Part shown: positions 47,992 through 57,589 of the stretch, one piece after another
How the letters are laid out: every line of letters begins with the position of its first letter
Position numbering within the stretch: the first letter of the stretch is position 1
The notes under the pieces: generated by a model
Seen by the model: the letters and a program-made list of their open reading frames with translations, nothing else
What the model was told of the DNA's origin: nothing
Databases searched by the model: none
NCBI RefSeq assembly: GCF_008017755.1
Contig: NZ_VRTS01000001.1
Location: 434,001 to 498,000 of the forward strand
DNA from: Alkalisalibacterium limincola
GTDB lineage: Bacteria; Pseudomonadota; Gammaproteobacteria; Xanthomonadales; Xanthomonadaceae
DNA: 64,000 nucleotides
Reading direction: 5' to 3'
Translations under genes and position numbers: made by a program

Positions 47992-49454
47992 ATGAAGCCT
48001 GCCCCGCTGTTCGTTGCCCTCGTCGCCGCGCTTGCGGCCACCCACGCCACCGCGCAACCCGAGAACGCCTCGCTCACCATCTACAGCGGCGGCTACGAAG
48101 GACTCAGCCAGTATGGCGACGGCAGCCAAGGCTACGCGCTGGTGCGCGAGGAGCACGTCTTCCGGCTGGCCAGCGGTGTCGACACGATCAATATGTCGGG
48201 CCTGCCGACCCAGATCGACGTGGCCGGCGTCGACCTGCAGCCGCTCGGCAATGCCCAGGTGCTGGGCCAGCGCTTCGACTTCGCGCTCGCCGGCCAGGAG
48301 GAATTGCTGCGGCGATCGATCGGTCGGACCGTGACCGTCGAACAGGCCGTCGGCAACGAGCGCGAACGCCATACCGGCACGCTTCTCGCCGCCGGCAACG
48401 GCCTGACGCTGGCGCTGCCCGATGGCCGCGTGCGGGTGCTGTCGAGCTTCTCCGGTTTCGAGCTCAACGAGTTGCCCGACGGCTCAGCGCCAAGCCCGGG
48501 CTGCGATGGGAGGTGCGCAGCGGTGGCGGTTCGCAACGTTTCCAGCTCGACTACCCGACCGCCGGGCTTGCGTGGCGCGCGGAGTACCGCGCCGACCTCT
48601 CCAGCGGCCGCCAATGCGCCATGCGCCTTGCCGGCCAGGCCCAGGTGGCCAATCGCTCCGGCAAGGCCTTCGCGGACACGCAACTCACGCTCGTGGCCGG
48701 CGAACCGCGGCGGGTGCATGACGCTGCACCGCGAGCGGAAATGGATATGGCCAGGGCGTACGCCAGTCGTCCGGCCGCGCCGCCGCCGCCGGCTCCGGAG
48801 CGCTCGGGCGAGTACCATGCCTACACGCTGCCCGGCCGGACCACCCTGCCCGATGGCAGCATCCAGCAGGTGCCGTTGATCGCGACCGCCGACGCCGTCG
48901 CCTGCCAGCGCCGTTACGAGGTGCGCACGCCGCGAATGTGGCGTGGCCACCGCACTCCGGTCGTCCAGCCCGAATACGGGCATACCGGCGACCTGCCGGT
49001 CACCATCAACCTGAGCTTCGACAACCGCCAGGCGCAGGGTCTCGGGCAGCCGCTTCCGGCCGGGCGGGTAAGGGTGTTCGACGACGGCGACCTGCTCGGC
49101 GAGGCCGCACTGGCCCACACGGCGGTCAATGCCCGGGTCGACCTGGTGCTGGGCACTGTCTTCGACCTCGGTGCCGAACGGCGCTCGACCGACTTCACCC
49201 TCGACCGCAGCGGCCGACAGATGACGGAAAGCTTCGAGCTCACCCTGCGCAACGGCGGTGGCCAGCCCGCCCGGATCCAGGTGCACGAGACACTGCCGCG
49301 CTGGACCGACTGGGAGATTCTCGAGGCCTCGCAGTCGCACGAGAAGACCGATGCGCAGACGGTGCGCTTCGACGTCGATGTGCCCGCCGACGGGGAAGCC
49401 ACGCTGACCTATACGGTGCGGTATCGTTGGGCTCCCGACGTCCGAGTCCCCTGA
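47992..49454 (+). CDS. Exported DUF4139-domain protein of unknown function, apparent frameshift
   Basis: A signal peptide (MKPAPLFVALVAALAATHATA) is followed by a mostly beta-strand protein of about 487 residues. Conserved stretches include GEYHAYTLPGRTTLPDGSI, the type of linker seen in DUF4139 proteins, and a C-terminal immunoglobulin-like part with LTLRNGGGQPARIQVHETLPRW. The function is unknown. The frame breaks near 48483: adding one C after LPDG joins it to LSAKPGLRWEVRSGG. AGGAG lies six bases before the ATG. An enoyl-CoA hydratase homologue starts 11 bases after its stop. Confidence 0.78.
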
Positions 49455-49465
49455 AAGGCGCAGCC

Positions 49466-50235
49466 ATGATCGAATCCTCCCGCAGCGGCGACATCCTTGA
49501 ACTCCGGCTGGCACGGCCTCCGGTCAATGCGCTGAACCCGGACCTGCTCGAAGCGCTGCGTGGCGCGGTCGAGGCCGCACCCGGCGACGGCGTGCGCGCG
49601 CTCATCCTCAGCGGCGGGCCGACGGTCTTTTCCGCCGGGCTGGACGTGCCCTACCTGCTCACGCTGGAGCGCGACGCCCTGGCCGCGTCCTGGCACAGCT
49701 TCTTCGAATGCGCCCGCAGCATCGCCCGCAGCCCGATACCGGTGGCCGCCGCGATCGGTGGCCACAGCCCCGCCGGGGGCTGCGTGCTGGCCCTGTGCTG
49801 CGACTACCGGGTCATGGCACAGGGGCCGTTCCGCATCGGCCTCAACGAGGTCGAGGTCGCGTGGTCGTGCCCGACGGCATCCAGCACCTGCTGCGCCGGG
49901 TCGTCGGCCCCTACCGTGCCGAGCGGTTGATGGTGTCCGGCGCGATGGTCGAATCCGAGGCTGCGCTGGCGATCAACCTGGTCGACGAGACCACCGAGAT
50001 CGAGCATGTCGGCTTGCGTGCGCGCATCTGGCTCGAGGACCTGCTGGCCAAGCCCTCCGCCCCGATGCTGGCCACCCGGCGGCTGGCACGTGCCGACCTG
50101 GTGGACGCCCTGGACGATCCGAAGCGGATGAACATCGACCGTTTCATCGACGACTGGTTCTCACCCGAGACCCAGTCGGTGCTGCAGACGATGGTGGCGC
50201 GGCTCAAGGCGGGCAAGGCCGGCAAGCCCGCCTGA
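49466..50235 (+). CDS. Enoyl-CoA hydratase/isomerase family protein, apparent frameshift
   Basis: A crotonase-fold protein of about 256 residues. The N-terminal half has ARPPVNALNPDLLEAL, the oxyanion-hole strand (FSAGLDVPYL) and a second oxyanion segment GGHSPAGGCVLALCCDYRVM. The usual catalytic Glu positions are not convincing, so isomerase or other crotonase activity is possible. The frame breaks near 49861: adding one base after NEVEV gives VVVPDGIQHLLRRVVGPYRAE and the remainder to 50235. AAGG lies seven bases before the ATG. It converges on the sulfurtransferase gene with a ten-base gap. Confidence 0.82.
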
Positions 50236-50245
50236 GGCCCCGACG

Positions 50246-51109
50246 CTAGGCCTGGCCGGTCGCCACCGGCCGGGCCGGGTCGGAGATCCAGCCACTCCAG
50301 GACGGCGCGTACACACGGGCCCCTTCCAGGCCCGCATGGGCCATGGCCAGCCGGTGATGGCAGGCGGTGACCCCGGAGCCACACATCAGCAGCACGTCGG
50401 CCGGGCGATTGGGCGCGATCAACTCTTCCCACTCCTCGCGCAGCTGCGAGGCCGGCTTGAACAGCCCGCTGTCCTGGAGATTCGCCGTGTAGGGGCGGTT
50501 GCGGGCCCCGGGTATGTGGCCGGCGACCGGGTCGATCGGCTCGACCTCGCCACGGAAACGTTCCGCTGCGCGTGCATCGACCAGGCAATGGCCTGTGTGG
50601 TCCAGTCGCGCCCGGAGTTCATCGGAGTCCAACCATTCACCGGGCAGGTAACCCGGGTCCGCATAGAGCGCGGGCTGCCACGACTCCTCCCCCTCCTGCA
50701 GTGGCAGGCCGGCATCGCGCCATGCGGCCAGGCCACCGTCGAGCACCGCCGCACGACGATGGCCCAGCGACCTCAGCAACCACCACAGGCGCGCAGCGGC
50801 CATCGCGCCGTCGGCGGCGTCGTAGGCCACCACCTGCGTGGAGGGCATGATGCCCCAGGCGCCCAGGTGGGCACACAGGGCCCCTGAAGCGGGCAACGGG
50901 TGGCGTCCCGCGGCAGCCGCAGCAGGTCCGGACAGTTCGTCCTCGAGACGGGCATGCCGGGCGCCGGGAATGTGCGCCGACAACCAGTCACGCCGACCCT
51001 GACCAGGGTCGGCCAGCGATGCGCGGCAGTCCACGACCACCACGTCGCGATCGCCAAGGTTGGCCGCCAGCTCCACGGCCGACACCAGCGCCGTCCATTC
51101 GGTCTCCAT
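50246..51109 (-). CDS. sseA: 3-mercaptopyruvate / thiosulfate sulfurtransferase
   Basis: A 287-residue two-domain rhodanese. The N-terminal domain is inactive; the C-terminal domain carries the catalytic Cys243 in CGSGVTA, the loop type of mercaptopyruvate sulfurtransferases rather than thiosulfate rhodaneses (CRKG). It transfers sulfane sulfur from 3-mercaptopyruvate. It is last in the minus-strand series FKBP-DUF1289-Nudix-sulfurtransferase, 25 bases after the Nudix gene. Confidence 0.92.
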   Translation of the reverse strand: METEWTALVSAVELAANLGDRDVVVVDCRASLADPGQGRRDWLSAHIPGARHARLEDELSGPAAAAAGRHPLPASGALCAHLGAWGIMPSTQVVAYDAADGAMAAARLWWLLRSLGHRRAAVLDGGLAAWRDAGLPLQEGEESWQPALYADPGYLPGEWLDSDELRARLDHTGHCLVDARAAERFRGEVEPIDPVAGHIPGARNRPYTANLQDSGLFKPASQLREEWEELIAPNRPADVLLMCGSGVTACHHRLAMAHAGLEGARVYAPSWSGWISDPARPVATGQA

Positions 51110-51134
51110 GCACGCACTCCCTGCCTGCGGTCAC

Positions 51135-51764
51135 TCAGCCTACAGCGTGCATCCGTTCGCGCAGATTCACCAGTACCGCCGCAGTGACACCCCAGATGCG
51201 GTGACCCTCCCAGGCGAATTCGAACCAGTGCCGGCGCCGCCCCTGGTAGTCGGCTTCGACACGACGGCAATTGCCCGGGTCGAGCAGGAACGCGAGCGGA
51301 ACTTCGAAGGCCGCCTGCACTTCCGACGGGTCGATGACCGCGCTGAAGTCGATCGGGACCCGTGCCACCACGGGCCAGACATGGAACGCGCTGATGGTGA
51401 CCAGGGGATCGAGCAGCCCCAGCGGCACCGCGCCGGACAGGCCAACCTCCTCCTGCGCCTCGCGCAGCGCCGCAGCCACGGGACCGGCATCGTCGGGCTC
51501 GACGCGACCTCCGGGAAAGCTGACCTGGCCGGCATGGTGGCGAAGGTCCTCGTGGCGGTGGGTGAGCAGGATGTTGAGGGTGTCGCCGCGCGGAATCAGC
51601 GGCAACAACACCGCCGCTTCGCGCAGGCGCGCCGGGACCAGGTCGTCGATCTCGTGGCGATTCCAGGGCTGGATCCCCGGAAGGGGCGACACCGGATGCA
51701 AGGCGGGCTGCAAGCGTTCCAGCAGCCGTTCCGCGGAGACGTCGCGCCCCCGCAGGGATGTCAT
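51135..51764 (-). CDS. Nudix hydrolase, CoA pyrophosphatase type
   Basis: A 209-residue Nudix protein. The CoA-diphosphatase signature LLTHRHEDLRHHAGQVSFPGG precedes and overlaps the Nudix box (GGRVEPDDAGPVAAALREA, then QEEVGL). It should hydrolyse CoA and CoA derivatives to phosphopantetheine and 3',5'-ADP, as E. coli NudL. The ATG at 51762-51764 overlaps the stop of the small DUF1289 gene (ATGA). Confidence 0.92.
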   Translation of the reverse strand: MTSLRGRDVSAERLLERLQPALHPVSPLPGIQPWNRHEIDDLVPARLREAAVLLPLIPRGDTLNILLTHRHEDLRHHAGQVSFPGGRVEPDDAGPVAAALREAQEEVGLSGAVPLGLLDPLVTISAFHVWPVVARVPIDFSAVIDPSEVQAAFEVPLAFLLDPGNCRRVEADYQGRRRHWFEFAWEGHRIWGVTAAVLVNLRERMHAVG

Positions 51765-51940
51765 CCCCGTGCACCTTCGCGCGCGGGCAGGAGCAGCTCC
51801 ATCACGCGCTCGCGCTCGGCCTCGCTCATCGTCGACCAGCGTGCGATCTCGTCGGTGGTGCGCAGGCAGCCGTCGCACAGCCCGTCGAGTCGCAGGCTGC
51901 ATACGCCGATGCAGGGGGTGAGGATGGCCGGGGTGCTCAT
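51761..51940 (-). CDS. Small DUF1289 (four-cysteine) protein
   Basis: A 59-residue protein: MSTPAILTPCIGVCSLRLDG followed by LCDGCLRTTDEIARWSTMSE. The cysteines C10, C14, C22 and C25 match the DUF1289 pattern, thought to bind metal or an Fe-S cluster. The function is unknown. Its TGA overlaps the Nudix start, so it is translationally coupled to a CoA pyrophosphatase. It starts 62 bases after the FKBP gene on the same strand. Cysteine spacing, plausible length and coupling make it real despite its size. Confidence 0.85.
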   Translation of the reverse strand: MSTPAILTPCIGVCSLRLDGLCDGCLRTTDEIARWSTMSEAERERVMELLLPAREGARG

Positions 51941-52002
51941 ATGCAGCAGGCGTCCCCGCGTGGCTGCGACCTGGTCGCGGCGACGCGGGGCGCGGGGCCG
52001 GA

Positions 52003-52704
52003 TCAGTCGATCGCGACCAGCTTGAGGTCGAACACCACGACCTGGTTCGGGCCGATCGGCGAGCGCGGGTCGTTGCCGTAGGCCTGGTCGGGCGGCAGGA
52101 ACACTTCCCAGCGCGAACCGGTGGCCATCAGCGGCAGCACTTCGCTCAGGCCAGGCATGAAGGCCTCGGACACGTTGACCGTGGCCGGCTGCGGCTCCTG
52201 GCCCGGCTGCTGCACGCTGGAGTAGGTGCTGGCGAAGTCCTGCCCGGTGGTCAGCGAGGCCCGGAAGTGCACGCGCACGTTCGCGTTCGCGGCCGGACGC
52301 GCGCCCGTGCCCTGCTCGATCACCCGGTACTGGATCCCGCTGGGCAGCACGGTGACGCCCTGCTTGCCGCGGTTCTCGGCCAGGAAGCTGTCGGAGCGAG
52401 CCTTGTTCTCGCTGGACACCCGCTCGAACTCGGCCATGGCCTGGGCGCGCATGCGCTCGGTCATCGCCTGCAGCGAGGCAGCCATCTCCTGGGGTGGCAC
52501 GGCCGGGTCGCGACGACCGTAGCCGTCCTGCATCGCCCGAACGACGGAATTGACGTCGACGTCGATGCCGCGCTCGGCGAGATCACGGCCGATTTCGTAT
52601 CCGATGGAATAGCTGAGCTTGTTCTTCTCGGAGCTGTAGTCCTGGGCCGAGGCAACCCCGACGCCGAGGGTGGCCACAAGGGCTGCCAGCAGTCGCAACT
52701 TCAT
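52003..52704 (-). CDS. Exported FKBP-type peptidyl-prolyl cis-trans isomerase (FkpA/Mip-like)
   Basis: A 233-residue protein with signal peptide (MKLRLLAALVATLGVGVASA, cleavage before Q21), an N-terminal helical dimerisation domain (about 25-120, KLSYSIGYEIGRDL) and a C-terminal FKBP domain (LPSGIQYRVIEQGTGARP, FMPGLSEVLPLM, AYGNDPRSPIGPNQVVVFDLKL). It is a periplasmic or outer-membrane-associated folding catalyst. GGAGG precedes the ATG at 52702-52704. Confidence 0.93.
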   Translation of the reverse strand: MKLRLLAALVATLGVGVASAQDYSSEKNKLSYSIGYEIGRDLAERGIDVDVNSVVRAMQDGYGRRDPAVPPQEMAASLQAMTERMRAQAMAEFERVSSENKARSDSFLAENRGKQGVTVLPSGIQYRVIEQGTGARPAANANVRVHFRASLTTGQDFASTYSSVQQPGQEPQPATVNVSEAFMPGLSEVLPLMATGSRWEVFLPPDQAYGNDPRSPIGPNQVVVFDLKLVAID

Positions 52705-52879
52705 TCCATAACCTCCAGTGGGAAGGAACGGTCGATACCGTCCCGGGTAACGCGTTAGCATACGCGGCGGCCGAATCTACTGCCAGCCGGACAGACCCCG
52801 GGAGAAACGCGCAAGTTCCCGGACACCGGCCACCGCCCCGGCGGTTCCAGCCGGCACCCTTCAGCCCATGGAGTCAGTG

Positions 52880-53660
52880 ATGGCCTTCACCACCCTCAGC
52901 ACCGAAGACCGCGGCGCGGTCCGCATCATCTGCGTCGATCGCCCGGACAAGCTCAACGCGCTCAATCGCCAGACCCTGGCGGAGCTGCACATCGCCTTCG
53001 ACCAGGCCGCCGGCGACGACGCCGTTCGCGTGGTGGTGCTGCGCGGGGCCGGCAACCGCGCCTTCGTCGCCGCGCCGACATCAGTGAACTGGCAGGCCTC
53101 AGCCCGGTGCAGGCGCGCGACTTCTCGCGCTTCGGCCAGCGCCTGATGTCGAAGATCGAGCGCCTCGGCAAGCCGGTCATCGGCATGATCGACGGCTACG
53201 CACTGGGCGGAGGACTGGAACTGGCGATGGCCTGCCACCTGCGAATCGCCTCCGACGACGCCAAGCTGGGGCTGCCGGAGATCACGCTGGGCCTGTTGCC
53301 CGGCTTTGGCGGCACCCAGCGCCTGCTGCGCCTGGCCGGCCGAAGCGCGGCCCTTGCGCTGACCCTGTCGGGCAAGCCCGTGGACGCCGAACGTGCGCAG
53401 GCCCTGGGCCTGGTGGGCCGGGTCGTGGCCAAGGCGACCTGGAAGCCGAAACCCTGGCCGAGGCCGAGCGGATGGCACGCGCCGCGCCCCAGGCGCTGCG
53501 CGCGATCCTCGACACGGTGCTGCTGGGTGGCGAAGGCAGCATCGACAGTGGCCTCGAGTTCGAAACCCAGGCGTTCGGGCTCCTGTTCGCGACCGAGGAC
53601 ATGCGCGAGGGGACCGATGCGTTCCTGAACAAGCGCAAGCCCGACTTCAAGGGCCTCTGA
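52880..53660 (+). CDS. Enoyl-CoA hydratase, two apparent frameshifts
   Basis: Crotonase-family hydratase of about 260 residues in three frame segments: MAFTTLSTEDRGAVRIICVD..., then ADISELAGLSPVQARDFSRF...GGGLELAMACHLRIAS...LGLPEITLGLLPGFGGTQRL, then the C-terminus ending RKPDFKGL. Adding one G near 53072 restores FVAGADISEL (oxyanion hole), and one G near 53435 restores KADLEAETLAEAERMARAAP. Both catalytic Glu positions are plausible (first Glu in GGGLELAMA, second in LGLPEITLG). The ATG at 52880 has GGAG six bases upstream. It ends 15 bases before rnfC, so it may lead that operon. Confidence 0.85.
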
Positions 53661-53675
53661 GCCCGTCACGCCGCC

Positions 53676-55184
53676 ATGGCCCGGCGCCTGCATCCGTTCC
53701 ATGGCGGCCTGAGCCTGCCGACGCACAAGCACGAGGCCACGGCCGACGCGATCCAGCCCTGCCCGTTGCCCGGAACGCTGGTGCTTTCCCTGCTGCAGCA
53801 TGCCGGTGCACTGGCCGAGCCACTGGTGCAGGCCGGTGACGAGGTGGTGGCCGGCCAGTGCATCGCACGGGTGAGCCATCAGCGTGGCGCGCACCTGCAC
53901 GCCCCCGCGGCGGGGCGTGTGCGCAGCGTCGAGCCACGCCCCCTGCCCGGCATGGCCGGAATCGCCGCTCCGCACATCGTGCTCGACCTCGATGACGGCC
54001 AGGCGGCGCCGACGCCCCTGCCCTCCAGGCCGCTGCCCGCGCTGGATCCGTGGACCGCTCCGCGACAGGCACTCCTGGAGCGCATCCGTGAAGCGGGTGT
54101 CGCCGGCATGGGCGGCGCCGGCTTCCCGACCGCCGAGAAGCTGGCGGTGCCACGCAGCGTGCTGGTCATCAACGGCGCCGAGTGCGAACCCTACGTCGCC
54201 TGCGATGATCGGCTGATCCGGGAAAACGCGGTCCGGGTCGTGCAGGGCAGCCGCTTGCTGCAACGCATCGTCGGTGCGGAGCACGTCTTCATCGCGGTGG
54301 AGGACTGCATGGGCGAAGCGGCCGCGGCGCTGCGAGAAGCGCTGGACCAGGTTCAAGCGCCGGATCTCGAACTGGCCCTGGTGCCCAGCCGCTACCCGCA
54401 GGGTGGCGAGCGCCAGCTGATCCAGACGCTGACCGGTCGCGAGGTCCCCCGCGACGGCCTGCCGCGCGACCTCGGGGTACTGGTCCACAACGTGGCCACG
54501 GCTGTCGCTGCATGGCGCGCCGTCACCGAGGGGACCCCGCTGTGTTCGCGCGTGGTGACCGTCACTGGTCCGGGCGTGGCGCGGCCGGGAAATTTCGAAG
54601 TGGCGATCGGCACCCCGGTCGCGGACCTCGTCGAGGCCGCCGGCGGGTACACGCCACGCGCAGCGCGGCTGGTGCTGGGCGGGCCGATGATGGGGCACGC
54701 CCTGCCCGACGACAGTTTCCCGATCACCAAGTCCAGCCTGGCGGTGGTGGTGCTGGGCGTCGAAAACCTGCGCGCCACGGCACCCGAACTGCCATGCATC
54801 CGCTGCGGCGAGTGCGCCAGCGTGTGCCCGGCCAGGCTCCTGCCCCAGCAACTGCTTTGGGACGTACGCGCCGGGGCGCTGGATCGCGGCCGCGAGGACG
54901 GCCTGTTCGACTGCATCGAATGCGGCTGTTGCGACCTGGCCTGCCCCAGCCAGATTCCGCTGACCCAGCACTTCCGCCACGCGAAGACCGCGTTGCGCGA
55001 AGCCGAACGCGAAGGCGCCGAGGCGCGTGCGGCGCGCGAACGCCACGATGCCCGGGAAGCGCGGATGCGACGCCTGGAGGCGCAGCAGGCCGAACGCGCA
55101 GCGGCGCGCAAGACGGCACTGAGCTCCAGCGATGCGGTCAAGGCCGCGATCGAACGCGCCCGCGCACGGAAATCCGACCCATGA
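53676..55184 (+). CDS. rnfC: Rnf electron transport complex subunit C
   Basis: A 502-residue peripheral subunit with NADH/FMN-binding and two [4Fe-4S] clusters. The start FHGGLSLPTHK and MGGAGFPTAEKL (flavin region) are followed by the ferredoxin cysteines CIRCGECASVCP and CIECGCCDLACP, then an Ala/Arg/Glu-rich coiled tail (about 440-500), as in gammaproteobacterial RnfC/RsxC but shorter than in E. coli. Rnf couples ferredoxin:NAD+ oxidoreduction to ion flow, or as Rsx re-reduces SoxR. rnfA and rnfB are not upstream of it. Confidence 0.94.
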   Translation: MARRLHPFHGGLSLPTHKHEATADAIQPCPLPGTLVLSLLQHAGALAEPLVQAGDEVVAGQCIARVSHQRGAHLHAPAAGRVRSVEPRPLPGMAGIAAPHIVLDLDDGQAAPTPLPSRPLPALDPWTAPRQALLERIREAGVAGMGGAGFPTAEKLAVPRSVLVINGAECEPYVACDDRLIRENAVRVVQGSRLLQRIVGAEHVFIAVEDCMGEAAAALREALDQVQAPDLELALVPSRYPQGGERQLIQTLTGREVPRDGLPRDLGVLVHNVATAVAAWRAVTEGTPLCSRVVTVTGPGVARPGNFEVAIGTPVADLVEAAGGYTPRAARLVLGGPMMGHALPDDSFPITKSSLAVVVLGVENLRATAPELPCIRCGECASVCPARLLPQQLLWDVRAGALDRGREDGLFDCIECGCCDLACPSQIPLTQHFRHAKTALREAEREGAEARAARERHDAREARMRRLEAQQAERAAARKTALSSSDAVKAAIERARARKSDP

Positions 55185-56248
55185 GGACCTTCGACACCGG
55201 CCCCGCCCCACACCTGCCAGCGCGTCGCTCGGTGCAAACGATGATGGGCTGGGTGCTGCTCGCCCTGGTGCCCGGCGTCGTCGCGCACGTGGTGTTCTTC
55301 GGTCCCGGCATCCTGGTCCAGATCGCCCTTGCCGCAGGCTTCGCCGTCGGCTTCGAAGCGATGATGCTCAAGCTCAAGGGCACCGGACTGCAGCCCTTCA
55401 TGAGCGACCTCAGCGCCCCGGTCACCGCGGTGCTGTTCGCACTGTGCCTGCCACCACTGGCCCCATGGTGGGTCGCGCTGGTCGGCATGGCCGCGGCCAT
55501 CGTGTTCGCCAAGCACCTCTATGGCGGCCTTGGCCACAACCTGTTCAATCCGGCCATGGTCGGCTACGCCGTCGTGCTGGTGAGCTTCCCGCGCGAGATG
55601 ACGCAGTGGCTGGCGCCCGCAGGGCTGGGCGAGGTCCCGGGCCTGCTCGACAGCCTGCGCGCCATCCTTGCCGGCCAGCCGCCGCTGGGCATGGACTGGG
55701 ATGCGCTGACGCGGGCCACGCCGCTGGACACACTGCGCACGCTGGCGATAGGCGGCGAGACACTCCTGGAAATCCGCAACGACCCCGTGTTCGGGCGGTT
55801 CGGCGGGCACGGCTGGGAATGGATCGCCGCGGCCTACGCGCTGGGTGGCGTGGTGCTGCTGGCGCGCCGGATCATCCCCTGGCAGGTGCCCGTGGCCACG
55901 CTGGGCACGGTCGTCCTGCTCAGCTTTCCGTTCTGGGCCTGGGACCCGGATGTGCACCCGTTTCCGCTTCAGCACGTGATGTCGGGCGGGCTCGTGCTGG
56001 CCGCCTTCTTCATCGCCACGGACCCGGTGTCGGGCTGCACCACACCGCGTGGACGACTGCTGTTCGGCGCCGGGGTCGCGGTGGTCACGCTGGCTGTCCG
56101 GCGCTGGGGCGCCTATCCCGACGGTGTCGTGTTCGCGGTGCTGCTGATGAACTGCCTGGCACCGTGGATCGACCGGCATACCCGGCCGCGCATCTACGGG
56201 GAAGATTCAAGCCCCCCCGCCACGCCTCGGCCGGAGGCGCCGCGATGA
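55181..56248 (+). CDS. rnfD: Rnf electron transport complex subunit D
   Basis: A 355-residue membrane subunit with nine or ten hydrophobic segments. The covalent-FMN attachment region near DPVSGCTTPRGR and the core GGLGHNLFNPAMVGYA are typical. The ATG overlaps the rnfC stop (ATGA), and its stop overlaps the rnfG start. Confidence 0.95.
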   Translation: MRTFDTGPAPHLPARRSVQTMMGWVLLALVPGVVAHVVFFGPGILVQIALAAGFAVGFEAMMLKLKGTGLQPFMSDLSAPVTAVLFALCLPPLAPWWVALVGMAAAIVFAKHLYGGLGHNLFNPAMVGYAVVLVSFPREMTQWLAPAGLGEVPGLLDSLRAILAGQPPLGMDWDALTRATPLDTLRTLAIGGETLLEIRNDPVFGRFGGHGWEWIAAAYALGGVVLLARRIIPWQVPVATLGTVVLLSFPFWAWDPDVHPFPLQHVMSGGLVLAAFFIATDPVSGCTTPRGRLLFGAGVAVVTLAVRRWGAYPDGVVFAVLLMNCLAPWIDRHTRPRIYGEDSSPPATPRPEAPR

Positions 56249-56918
56249 AGCCGGCCCTGCGCAGCGCGCTGCAGGCGGCCTGCTGCTGGGCCTGGCCGCG
56301 CTGCTGGCCGTGGGCGTGCTGGTGGTCGTGGAGTCGATGACCCGGGAGCGCATCGCCGCAGCCGAATACGAAGCCCAGCTGCAGGCCCTCGCAGCAGTGA
56401 TGCCGGTGGGCAGCTACGACAACCGGCCCCTGGACGACGCAATCAATGTCGTGGCACCGGGCTGGCTTGGCAGCGACAAGGCCCTCGTGGTGTGGCGCGC
56501 CCGCCGCGCCGGGTCGCCGGTGCAGCTGGTGGTGCAGTCCGTCGCCCCGCGTGGCTACAGCGGCCCCATAGACCTGCTGGTGGGCGTGGACGACGCCCGG
56601 CAGGTGGTCGGGGTCCGGGTGACGCGCCATCAGGAGACGCCGGGACTGGGCGATGCGATCGAGCCACGGCGGAGCGGGTGGATCGACCGGTTCACCGGAC
56701 GCAGTCTCGGCGACCCCGCTTTGGGGCGCTGGCGCGTGCGCCGCGATGGTGGCGACTTCGACCAGTTCACCGGGGCGACGATCACCCCGCGCGCGGTCGT
56801 CGCCGCGGTCGCTTCGACGTTGGCCTTCGTTGAGGCCCACGGCCCGGCGCTCTATGCTGCCCCGGCCGGCGAAACCCTGGTCTTCGACGGCGGCCCGCCA
56901 CCATTGCCCCGCCCATGA
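56245..56918 (+). CDS. rnfG: Rnf electron transport complex subunit G, apparent frameshift near the 5' end
   Basis: A membrane-anchored flavoprotein of about 224 residues. The start MKPALRSALQA is in one frame and the remainder (LLLGLAALLAVGVLVVVESMTRE...) in another; adding one C near 56279 restores a single N-terminal membrane helix. The FMN-binding domain has the covalent attachment motif GATITPRAV near 170 and HQETPGLGD before it. ATGA overlaps at both ends fix start and stop. The N-terminal shift is probably a consensus error. Confidence 0.92.
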
Positions 56919-57589
56919 ACCCTTCGCCCAATCCGCGCACGATCCTGGAGTACGGCCTGTCCAGCGGCAACGCCGGCCTGGTCCAGCTGCTGGGCCTGTG
57001 CCCGCTGCTGGCGGTCAGCAACAACGCCGTGAACGCGCTGGGGCTGGGCATCGCCACCGTGCTGGCACTCGTCGCCACCAATACCGTGGTGTCGATGATC
57101 CGGCGCATCACCCGTCGCGACGTTCGCATCCCGGCCTTCGTCATGGTCATCGCCTCGGTGGTGACGACCATCGAGCTTTCCATGCGCGCGTTCCTCCCCG
57201 AGCTGCACGCGGTGCTGGGCCTGTTCGTGCCCCTGATCGTCACCAACTGCGCGATCATGGGCCGGGCAGAGGCATTCGCCTCGCGCACCGACCCTGCACG
57301 CGCCGCGCTCGACGGCTTCGCGATCGGCATTGGCTTCCTGTGGGTGCTGCTGGCCATCGGTGTCACCCGAGAGCTGCTCGGGGCCGGCACCGTGTTTGCC
57401 GGCGCCGGGGCCCTGCTGCAGATGCCGTGGCTGGAACTCACGGCGATCCCCGACTACCGCGGTTTCCTGGTGGCACTCCTGCCGCCGGGTGCGTTCGTGG
57501 TGCTGGCCCTGTTGATCGCACTGCGCAACCGCCTGCAGCGTGCGCCCGAGCCTGTCCGCGACCCTTCGACCGCCGCTGGAACCACATGA
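56915..57589 (+). CDS. rnfE: Rnf electron transport complex subunit E
   Basis: A 224-residue integral membrane subunit with six hydrophobic segments and the family motifs GLCPLLAVSNNAVNALGLG and LIVTNCAIMGRAEAFAS, which holds a membrane cysteine implicated in an Fe-S site. It overlaps rnfG and nth by four bases each. Confidence 0.95.
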   Translation: MNPSPNPRTILEYGLSSGNAGLVQLLGLCPLLAVSNNAVNALGLGIATVLALVATNTVVSMIRRITRRDVRIPAFVMVIASVVTTIELSMRAFLPELHAVLGLFVPLIVTNCAIMGRAEAFASRTDPARAALDGFAIGIGFLWVLLAIGVTRELLGAGTVFAGAGALLQMPWLELTAIPDYRGFLVALLPPGAFVVLALLIALRNRLQRAPEPVRDPSTAAGTT

